The notes beneath the pieces were generated by a model that was not told the DNA's origin, searched no databases, and saw nothing but the letters and a program-made list of their open reading frames with translations. DNA of 5,460 nt from Gammaproteobacteria bacterium (GTDB lineage Bacteria; Pseudomonadota; Gammaproteobacteria; SZUA-229). Location of the stretch: positions 1 through 5,460 of the forward strand of contig JAASSE010000102.1 of assembly GCA_021768055.1 (NCBI GenBank). The letters are read 5' to 3'. Every line of letters starts with the position of its first letter. Within the stretch, counting starts at the first letter, position 1. Shown here one piece after another: positions 1 through 5,190 of this stretch. The position numbers were made by a program, and so were the translations under genes.

Positions 1-112
1 CTACGCGGATACTGCACTGGGTCACCGGTAGCGCTATTGCACAGACTTGGCGGTCGGGGGATGATAAAACAGCTGTTCAGACCACTCGACAATATAAAAA
101 GAGGTGTAAACA
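1..112. other. Left edge: possible 3' end of an upstream gene plus DoxX ribosome binding site
   Basis: No gene can be called with confidence. On the + strand, the frame starting at base 3 is open to a TGA at 114-116, which overlaps the DoxX start codon (113-115) as ATGA, the typical overlap of coupled operon genes. The 37 residues it would encode (ending YKKRCKQ) match no family I recognise. A second + frame, from base 1, and one - frame are also open, so the open frame alone proves little. The Shine-Dalgarno sequence AGAGG (100-104), 8 bases before the ATG, clearly serves the DoxX gene. I found no convincing sigma-70 promoter here. Confidence 0.3.
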
Positions 113-520
113 ATGATCAAGCTATTATTGCATGACGAGCAACTGGCAAAACTGGTTTTGCGTCTCACCGTAGGTGTGCTCTTGCTGTTTCATGGGGTCG
201 CCAAAATCATGAACCCGGGATCGGTAGATCATATTGGTGGCATGTTGTCAGGCGCGGGTCTGCCGTCCGTGCTGGCTTACGGGGTCTATATTGGCGAGGT
301 TATTGCACCATTGATGATCATCGTGGGTGTTTATTGCCGCTACGGTGCGATACTTATCATTGTCAACATGGTGTTTGCAATTTTACTGGTGCACACCGGT
401 GACCTTTTTGCATTGACAGAGCATGGTGGCTATAGGCTGGAACTGCAGTTTCTCTACCTGTTTGGCGCAGCATCGATTATGTTGATGGGTAGCGGCCGAT
501 TGGCAGCCAAGCCGGATTGA
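113..520 (+). CDS. DoxX family integral membrane protein
   Basis: This is a small inner-membrane protein of the DoxX/YphA-like family. Members are loosely linked to redox or thiol stress and often sit in small operons; the biochemical role is mostly unknown. The 135 residues fit the family length (about 130-150) and form four predicted membrane helices at roughly 12-32, 52-73, 77-94 and 111-127. Family-like features are the first-helix motif LRLTVGVLLLFHGVAKI (16-32) with His27-Gly28 and Lys31, the GEVIAPLMIIVG segment (61-72) starting the second helix, and Glu110 at the start of the last helix. There is no cleavable signal peptide. The ATG has a good ribosome binding site (AGAGG, 8 bases upstream). 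It may be the last gene of an operon entering from the left, since a long spacer follows. Family assignment is firm; substrate and function are not known. Confidence 0.9.
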   Translation: MIKLLLHDEQLAKLVLRLTVGVLLLFHGVAKIMNPGSVDHIGGMLSGAGLPSVLAYGVYIGEVIAPLMIIVGVYCRYGAILIIVNMVFAILLVHTGDLFALTEHGGYRLELQFLYLFGAASIMLMGSGRLAAKPD

Positions 521-542
521 GCAGATTCTTCAGGTGACAAAT

Positions 543-567
543 ACACACGAGCCAGTAACGTGTGTTT
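543..567 (+). terminator. Weak terminator-like hairpin after the DoxX gene
   Basis: A perfect 7-bp stem, ACACACG (543-549) pairing with CGTGTGT (559-565), encloses a 9-base loop 22 bases after the DoxX stop codon. Only a three-T run (565-567) follows, so it is a poor intrinsic terminator. Its position suggests the end of the DoxX transcript. Confidence 0.3.
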
Positions 568-790
568 ACTAACCTGTTCGAGCACGGCGTTTGTTTTTGT
601 ATGGCTGTTGTGCCTTATAGTGCCGCGTCAATCAAGCATATAAACAATTAAATTAAAATACAAGCATTATATTTTCACTTGCAGGAGTGAAGTTTTGTAA
701 TCGATAAACTATGATTGCTTTAGTTAATAACTAAGGAGGAATGAAAGATTTCATAACAATAACGTAATTACTGTTTGATAGATTAAAACG

Positions 791-829
791 GATATTAGTG
801 TTGTGTTGAATCGCATAATCATTAATATC
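791..829 (+). promoter_or_regulatory. Long stem-loop in the phoH leader
   Basis: GATATTAGTG (791-800) pairs with CATTAATATC (820-829) over 10 bp, nine Watson-Crick and one G-U. Inside it, TGTG (802-805) pairs with CGCA (812-815), three Watson-Crick pairs and one G-U, around a 6-base loop. It ends 31 bases before the phoH ATG and is not followed by a T run, so it is not an intrinsic terminator. It could be an mRNA leader structure or, as DNA, a spaced operator dyad. No known riboswitch class is recognised. Confidence 0.35.
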
Positions 830-860
830 AAAGTTTCTACAACGCTTTTGAGGTATTTAT

Positions 861-1655
861 ATGTCGAGAAAGAATGGTAGGCAGAAGAAGAACAAACATA
901 ATAATTATAATATTGACTACCTGGCAGGAGATGCTGTTGTAATAGACCTTCAAAGAAACACCCCCCAAAATCATTTTCAAGCAAAACATCAATCAACACC
1001 CAGGCCGATCACGGCAAAAAATGAATCCCAGGGCCAGTTCATGGCCGCGATCAAAACCAACACGCTAATCTTCGGGCTCGGGCCGGCAGGCACCGGTAAG
1101 AGCTATTGTACGGCTGCAATGGCCGCAGAAGCATTAATGGCGGATGAAATTGATCGTATTATTTTTACGCGCCCTGCAATCGAAACTGGCAAGAGCATGG
1201 GATTTTTACCCGGCAAGCTTGAAGACAAGTTTGATCCTTACTTCAGTGCGTTCAAGTCCTGTCTGATCAGTAACGCGGGCAAGGGCGTAATCGAATGTGC
1301 CGTGAAAAACGGCAATATAGTTGTCGAGCCGCTGGCATACATGCGTGGCAAAACGTTTAATCGTTGTTTTGTGGTGCTCGATGAAGCGCAAAACTGTTCG
1401 CCGGAAGAGATGAAGATGTTCATGACGCGTATTGGCAAATACTCGACAGTTGTTATCAACGGGGATCTTACTCAGTCGGATATTGATACTTATTCAGGAC
1501 TGAATGATGCTATCAATCGCGTAAATGATGTTGCTGGCGTGCACATTCACGAATTCACGTATGGCGACATTGTAAGAAGTGACATCGTCAAGGACATTAT
1601 CATGAGATACGAGGACCCGAACCCGGTAGGACATGGTTTCAGGCGCGGGTATTGA
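861..1655 (+). CDS. phoH: PhoH family P-loop ATPase
   Basis: This is a cytoplasmic nucleoside triphosphatase of the PhoH family, related to the ATPase core of superfamily I helicases. In E. coli, phoH is induced by phosphate starvation, and family members are linked to RNA metabolism, but the exact reaction is unsettled. Visible motifs are a KNESQGQF segment (53-60) matching the nucleotide-side motif of the family, Walker A GPAGTGKS (74-81), TRPAIETGKSMGFLPG (103-118), AYMRGKTF (159-166), Walker B VVLDEAQN (171-178), MKMFMTRIG (184-192) and NGDLTQSD (200-207). At 264 residues it is shorter than E. coli PhoH or PhoL (about 350): it is essentially the ATPase core with a short basic, Asn/His/Gln-rich N-terminal tail (1-50), and it lacks the PIN domain of longer relatives. 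ATG with GAGG 7 bases upstream fixes the start. It is not next to ybeY, which argues against PhoL. Phage PhoH proteins have a similar compact size. Confidence 0.9.
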   Translation: MSRKNGRQKKNKHNNYNIDYLAGDAVVIDLQRNTPQNHFQAKHQSTPRPITAKNESQGQFMAAIKTNTLIFGLGPAGTGKSYCTAAMAAEALMADEIDRIIFTRPAIETGKSMGFLPGKLEDKFDPYFSAFKSCLISNAGKGVIECAVKNGNIVVEPLAYMRGKTFNRCFVVLDEAQNCSPEEMKMFMTRIGKYSTVVINGDLTQSDIDTYSGLNDAINRVNDVAGVHIHEFTYGDIVRSDIVKDIIMRYEDPNPVGHGFRRGY

Positions 1656-1756
1656 TGTGCTGATCAAGGTCCATGCATCCGGTAATAGCAGGCGAGGGCG
1701 TCAGCAAGATACTGTTTTAATATCATAGGCGTTTATCCGTTTCACGGACGCGAACT

Positions 1757-2155
1757 ATGGATGATACCCAGGGCGTGCACCATGTCGGGTTGACCGTGTC
1801 CGACCTCGCAGCCAGCACGGCGTTTTTTACCGACCTGCTCGGCTGGGACCGGGTTGGTGGTGATCCGGATTACCCTGCAAACTTTGTTTCCGACGGCACC
1901 GTCATGGTTACACTATGGCAGGCGCAACCGCCAATAGCCCCCGTCCCGTTTGATAAAAACCATAATATCGGCCTGCACCATCTGGCGATCAGGGTACGCG
2001 ACCTGGAAACGCTGGAAACACTCCATCAAAAACTGCAAGTGGCCGACAATGTCAGCATCGAGTTCCCGCCTGAAGCCTTGCGGGAAGGGCCCACCATGCA
2101 CATGATGTGCCTTGAACCGAGCGGTATCCGCATCGAATTCATCGTACCCGCCTGA
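1757..2155 (+). CDS. VOC superfamily (glyoxalase/bleomycin-resistance fold) protein
   Basis: This is a single-subunit, two-module vicinal oxygen chelate protein of 132 residues, the usual size of glyoxalase I-like and dioxygenase-like family members, which dimerise around a divalent metal. The first module opens with GVHHVGLTVSDL (6-17), including candidate metal ligand His9, followed by the helix ASTAFFTDLLGW. The second opens with LHHLAIRVRDLE (73-84), with candidate ligand His75, and ends with PSGIRIEFIVP (121-131), where Glu127 is the expected ligand. The fourth ligand position, normally Glu at the end of the first module, reads VTLW (51-54) and lacks an acidic residue, so true glyoxalase I activity is doubtful. 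The ATG places the first strand at the normal distance from the N-terminus, but no strong Shine-Dalgarno precedes it. Substrate cannot be told from sequence. It appears to be transcribed alone or with phoH (101-base gap). Confidence 0.85.
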   Translation: MDDTQGVHHVGLTVSDLAASTAFFTDLLGWDRVGGDPDYPANFVSDGTVMVTLWQAQPPIAPVPFDKNHNIGLHHLAIRVRDLETLETLHQKLQVADNVSIEFPPEALREGPTMHMMCLEPSGIRIEFIVPA

Positions 2156-2203
2156 GTATTGATCCAGGTCATCCTGTGTCATGCTGTGCTGGTGATACTG
2201 TTT

Positions 2204-2248
2204 TTTTATACCCGAAATATGTATGGTATTGAATGTTAAGGTATAAAA
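2204..2248. repeat. 9-bp inverted repeat in the leader of the lipid-modification genes
   Basis: TTTTATACC (2204-2212) and GGTATAAAA (2240-2248) are perfect inverted copies separated by 27 bases. The left arm lies in a seven-T run (2201-2207) that follows the VOC gene. The right arm contains TATAAA (2242-2247), a possible -10 element for the downstream operon, although no good -35 is visible. It could be an operator dyad or a weak hairpin. The rest of the 139-base spacer (2156-2294) holds no gene. Confidence 0.35.
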
Positions 2249-2291
2249 CGGGTCATAAATTGAATCCGTAATTCATACATTACTGGAATAG

Positions 2292-2298
2292 AAGGTGG
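2292..2298 (+). promoter_or_regulatory. Ribosome binding site that favours the ATG start at 2304
   Basis: AAGGTGG (2292-2298) lies 5 bases before an ATG at 2304. The reading frame can also begin at GTG 2295 (three residues longer), but that start has only a GGAA (2285-2288) ahead of it and would bury the better site inside the gene. ATG 2304 is therefore preferred. Confidence 0.5.
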
Positions 2299-2303
2299 TG
2301 CCG

Positions 2304-3677
2304 ATGGATGCTGGTAAAGAAAGTCGTACCGAAGAGCCTGCTGCCGACAGCAGGGCTGAAGCTGCAAATGACCGTGAAGCAGGGCAGGAAGCGTTAAACC
2401 ACCTAAAGAAACGTAGCAGGACTCCGTTGTTCCACTCAAGAGTCACCTGGCTGGACCGCTGGCTGGCGAAGAAAATGATGGCGGGGGTAGGTAACCCGGA
2501 ATGCGTGCTCAGGTTGTGGAACGGCGAAGAAATAACCGAACCGATCGAAGATCCTGTCGCGGTTATCGTGTATTGCAACCGCAAGGCCATTTTGAAAACC
2601 ATCATCAATCCGGAACTGTACTGGGGAGACCTGTACTGCAACGGTGAGCTTGAATTTGAAGGCGATCTGTCCGAATTCATGCAAACCATCTATCGCAATC
2701 TTTTCATGAAAGGCAAGAAAAGCCTGTTGCGCAGGTTCATCGAATGGCTGGGCCACAGGCGTATCGCCAATTCACATGCCAAAGCCGTGGAAAACATCCA
2801 CCAGCATTACGATATCGGCAACGATTTCTACAAAATGTGGCTGGACAAGGATGAAATGCAGTATACCTGTGCCTATTATCCGAGACCGGACATGAGCCTG
2901 GAACAGGCGCAGATTGAGAAGATGCACCATGTTTGCCGCAAGCTGCAGCTTAAGCCCGGTGACAGTGTGGTCGAGGCCGGTTGCGGCTGGGGCGGTCTCG
3001 CACGTTTCATGGCCAGGCACTACGGCGTCAATGTTACGGCCTATAACATCTCAACAGAACAGGTAATCTATGCACGGCGGCGGGCAGTCGCTGAAGGCCT
3101 GTCTGACCAAGTTAAATACATACTCGATGACTACCGCAACATAGCCGGGGAGTATGACGTGTTCGTATCGGTCGGCATGCTGGAACATGTCGGCAAACGC
3201 GATTACCCGACCCTGGGTAAAGTGATTGACAGGTGTTTGAAAAGCGGTGGCCGTGGTTTGATACATACGATCGGGCGTAACCGGCCTGGTCCGATGAACG
3301 CATGGATAGAACGCCGGATATTCCCGGGGGCTTATCCACCAAGCCTGAGTGAAATGATGACCATATTCGAACCGAACAGGTTGTCCATACTCGATGTTGA
3401 AAATCTGCGCCTGCATTATTCGAAAACATTGCAGCACTGGCTTGAACGTTTCGAGGCGCACAGGGATGAAGTCGAGAAAATGATGGATGCAGAATTTGTT
3501 AAAGCCTGGCGTTTGTACCTGTCGGGTTCCATCGCTGCGTTCAATGTCGGCCAATTGCAACTGTTCCAGGTTGTGTTCGCACGAAGCAGTAACAACGACC
3601 TGCCGTGGTCGCGCGCGCACCTGTACCCAAGCAAGGTCAACCTCACCATAGTGCAGGACGAAGCCGGGCGTGATTGA
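2304..3677 (+). CDS. cfa: Cyclopropane-fatty-acyl-phospholipid synthase family methyltransferase
   Basis: This SAM-dependent enzyme acts at the inner face of the membrane and adds a one-carbon unit across the double bond of phospholipid acyl chains, giving a cyclopropane or, in relatives, a methyl/methylene branch. Numbering is from ATG 2304 (457 residues; GTG 2295 is the alternative). Residues 1-45 are a charged, Ala/Glu/Arg-rich tail with no signal peptide, probably disordered. Residues 50-160 match the N-terminal lipid-contacting domain. The catalytic domain follows: QHYDIGNDFY (167-176), QYTCAYY (186-192), SAM loop VVEAGCGWGG (222-231), SVGMLEHVG (289-297), LIHTIG (319-324), and HYSKT (371-375). 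Residues equivalent to the E. coli active site (Cys139, Glu239, His266, Tyr317) appear as Cys189, Glu294, His321 and Tyr372, so it should be active. It is longer than E. coli Cfa (382). It overlaps the next gene by 8 bases, implying a joint pathway; the exact product could differ from a plain cyclopropane. Confidence 0.9.
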   Translation: MDAGKESRTEEPAADSRAEAANDREAGQEALNHLKKRSRTPLFHSRVTWLDRWLAKKMMAGVGNPECVLRLWNGEEITEPIEDPVAVIVYCNRKAILKTIINPELYWGDLYCNGELEFEGDLSEFMQTIYRNLFMKGKKSLLRRFIEWLGHRRIANSHAKAVENIHQHYDIGNDFYKMWLDKDEMQYTCAYYPRPDMSLEQAQIEKMHHVCRKLQLKPGDSVVEAGCGWGGLARFMARHYGVNVTAYNISTEQVIYARRRAVAEGLSDQVKYILDDYRNIAGEYDVFVSVGMLEHVGKRDYPTLGKVIDRCLKSGGRGLIHTIGRNRPGPMNAWIERRIFPGAYPPSLSEMMTIFEPNRLSILDVENLRLHYSKTLQHWLERFEAHRDEVEKMMDAEFVKAWRLYLSGSIAAFNVGQLQLFQVVFARSSNNDLPWSRAHLYPSKVNLTIVQDEAGRD

Positions 3678-4794
3678 CATACTGATTGTCGGCGGTGGGC
3701 CAGCAGGCTCGACCCTGGCATGGGCCTTGCGGGATTCGGGGCTGACTATAACCGTTATGGACAAGCAGACATTCCCGCGGCAAAAGGTATGTGCCGGCTG
3801 GGTCACCCCGGCGGTAATGGATGAACTGCAGATAGACCTGGATGAGTATGCTGATGGCAGGGTACTGCAGCCGATCACCGGTTTCCGCATCGGCCTGATC
3901 GGGCAGAAACTGGTGCACTCGTATTATCCTGGCAAGCCGGTCAGCTACGGTATCCGCCGCATCGAGTTCGATGACTATTTGCTACAACGCAGTAGCGCGA
4001 GCTTGCTGACCGGCCAGGCATTCAGCAACATGCAGCGTATTGAGGATGGTTGGCGGGTCAACGATGCTGTCGAAGCCAGGCTGGTTGTAGGCGCAGGCGG
4101 GCATTTCTGTCCGGTGGCCCGTACCATCGGCGCGAAAGGCGTCAGCGAACGGGCCGTTGCTGCACAGGAGGTCGAATTCAAAATGAACGCAGCGCAGAAA
4201 GCCGCATGCCGCATTGAACAGGAAGTGCCCGAATTGTTCTTTACCCCGGATCTAAAGGGATACGGCTGGGTATTTCGTAAAGGTGATTACCTCAACATCG
4301 GCCTGGGTCGTGAGGACAGACACAGGCTTGCTGCGCATGTACAGGACTTTGTTCAGTACCTTAAAACGCTGGGCAAGATACCTGAAGACACCCCGGATGA
4401 ATTCAATGGGCATGCCTATCTGCTGTACCCGCATGCGATGCGGACCGTGGTCGATGATCGCGTGATGTTGATCGGGGATGCCGCAGGCCTGGCCTATGCC
4501 CAAAGCGGAGAGGGTATACGCCCTGCAGTCGAGTCGGCATTGCTCGCTGCCGATGTGCTGCGCACCGCTGACGGAGATTATTCGCGTGTCCAACTGCAGA
4601 TATATCACGACAAGCTGGAGCAACGCTTTGGCAAACGCATGCCCGGTCCTGACATGCTGGAATGGATTCCCATGGGCATCAAGCAGCCAGTGGCTGCACA
4701 GTTGATGAAAACCGACTGGTTTACCAAAAAGGTCGTGACCGAACGCTGGTTCCTGCACTCGCATCAGGCGCCACTGGCCACCAGTACACATTGA
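3670..4794 (+). CDS. Geranylgeranyl reductase family FAD-dependent oxidoreductase
   Basis: This flavoprotein has the p-hydroxybenzoate-hydroxylase-like fold of the geranylgeranyl reductase (GGR) family, whose members reduce C=C bonds of isoprenoid or lipid chains. The dinucleotide motif IDILIVGGGPAGS (2-14) with Asp31 ending the second strand binds FAD. PRQKVCAGWVTP (36-47) corresponds to the family's Cys-containing motif, YGWVFRKGDYLNIGLG (198-213) to the substrate-side YxWxFP...GxG motif (Arg203 in place of Pro), and IGDAAG (268-273) plus SGEGI (279-283) to the second FAD site. Length, 374 residues, fits the family. The GTG start is forced: an in-frame TAG at 3649-3651 lies just upstream and no other start precedes the FAD motif. 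The start lies inside the last codons of the methyltransferase gene (GTGATTGA overlap), so translation is probably coupled. The substrate is likely a membrane lipid or fatty acyl chain, inferred from context. A hydroxylase or dehydrogenase role is also possible. Confidence 0.85.
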   Translation: MIDILIVGGGPAGSTLAWALRDSGLTITVMDKQTFPRQKVCAGWVTPAVMDELQIDLDEYADGRVLQPITGFRIGLIGQKLVHSYYPGKPVSYGIRRIEFDDYLLQRSSASLLTGQAFSNMQRIEDGWRVNDAVEARLVVGAGGHFCPVARTIGAKGVSERAVAAQEVEFKMNAAQKAACRIEQEVPELFFTPDLKGYGWVFRKGDYLNIGLGREDRHRLAAHVQDFVQYLKTLGKIPEDTPDEFNGHAYLLYPHAMRTVVDDRVMLIGDAAGLAYAQSGEGIRPAVESALLAADVLRTADGDYSRVQLQIYHDKLEQRFGKRMPGPDMLEWIPMGIKQPVAAQLMKTDWFTKKVVTERWFLHSHQAPLATSTH

Positions 4795-4806
4795 GCAGCG
4801 GTGCTG

Positions 4807-5178
4807 TTACAGATACTGTTTCGACAGTACCGCAATCCATACGATTAAGGTAATCAGCAGCGAGATCAACACCGCCGCTGAACCCATATCCTTGGCGCGG
4901 CCCGCCAGTGTGTGAGGTTCGTCACCGATACGGTCAACCACCGATTCAATGCCGGAATTCAGTAACTCAATCACGAGAACGAAAAGCACGCTCACAACCA
5001 GCATCGCCTTGTCCACGACAGTTTCGCCGAGATAAATACCGAGAGGTATGAGTACAATCGCCAGCCAGACTTCCTGCCTGAACGCGGACTCATGCTTGTA
5101 CGCGGCCTTCAATCCCAGCCACGAGTAGCCGGCTGCATTGATTATTCTTGTTATGCCGGTTGCGCCGGTTTTTCCCAT
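4807..5178 (-). CDS. dgkA: Diacylglycerol kinase (prokaryotic, integral membrane)
   Basis: DgkA is a small trimeric inner-membrane enzyme that phosphorylates diacylglycerol with ATP to phosphatidic acid, recycling the diacylglycerol left by lipid head-group transfer (in E. coli, from membrane-derived oligosaccharide synthesis). The 123 residues match the E. coli length (122) and align throughout with an offset of two: ITRIINAAGYSWLGLKAA (9-26), Glu30, SAFRQE (31-36), IELLNSGIESVVDRIG (70-85) and GRAKDMGSAAVLI (93-105). Active-site residues equivalent to E. coli Glu28, Gln33, Glu69, Asn72, Glu76, Lys94 and Asp95 are all present (Glu30, Gln35, Glu71, Asn74, Glu78, Lys96, Asp97). Three membrane helices are expected near 36-51, 54-74 and 99-120. 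The start has only a weak GAG ribosome binding site and sits 12 bases after the stop of the gene upstream, suggesting co-transcription. It converges on the flavoprotein gene with 12 bases between stops. Confidence 0.96.
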   Translation of the reverse strand: MGKTGATGITRIINAAGYSWLGLKAAYKHESAFRQEVWLAIVLIPLGIYLGETVVDKAMLVVSVLFVLVIELLNSGIESVVDRIGDEPHTLAGRAKDMGSAAVLISLLITLIVWIAVLSKQYL

Positions 5179-5190
5179 AGCTTTACTCGC

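Larger units (their letters stand above)
521..860. other. 340-base AT-rich spacer between the DoxX gene and phoH
   Basis: No protein gene is supported here; stop codons are frequent in all frames. It holds, in order: the weak hairpin at 543-565; an AT-rich stretch from about 635 to 680; an AGGAG at 683-687 with no useful start; a 15-base odd palindrome TTAGTTA-A-TAACTAA (720-734) running directly into a near-perfect Shine-Dalgarno sequence TAAGGAGG (732-739); the palindrome GTAATTAC (764-771); a long stem-loop at 791-829; and the phoH ribosome binding site GAGG (850-853). Several -10-like hexamers occur (TATAGT 616-621, TATATT 668-673, CATAAT 814-819), but none has a well-spaced strong -35, so I do not place a promoter. 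The length and structure fit a regulated leader for phoH. Confidence 0.55.

Noticed and set aside
741..767. Pho box upstream of phoH (TTTCATAACA-like half site)
   Set aside because: Only one imperfect half of the direct repeat is present; the second half at the required spacing is missing, so phosphate control cannot be claimed.
961..970. Run of six C's followed by four A's in phoH as a possible slippage site
   Set aside because: The run is short and the reading frame continues normally into the conserved ATPase core, so no frameshift is needed.
751..999. 82-codon open frame on the - strand that would be divergent from DoxX and overlap the phoH start
   Set aside because: No ribosome binding site evident, AT-rich low-complexity product, and it overlaps the well-supported phoH N-terminus.
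1656..1756. TGCTGA (1658-1663) and TCAGCA (1701-1706) as a terminator after phoH
   Set aside because: Only 6 bp across a 37-base loop and no adjacent T run.
3051..3890. Long open frame (279 codons) on the - strand, antisense to the methyltransferase and flavoprotein genes
   Set aside because: It lies wholly opposite two well-supported genes, its product shows no family motif and it reads as a codon-bias shadow.
4252..4791. 179-codon open frame on the - strand
   Set aside because: Antisense shadow of the GGR-family flavoprotein gene, with no recognisable domain.
1708..4821. GATACTGTTT occurring three times (1708, 2194, 4812)
   Set aside because: About a dozen shared 10-base pairs are expected by chance in a window of this size, and the three contexts are different.
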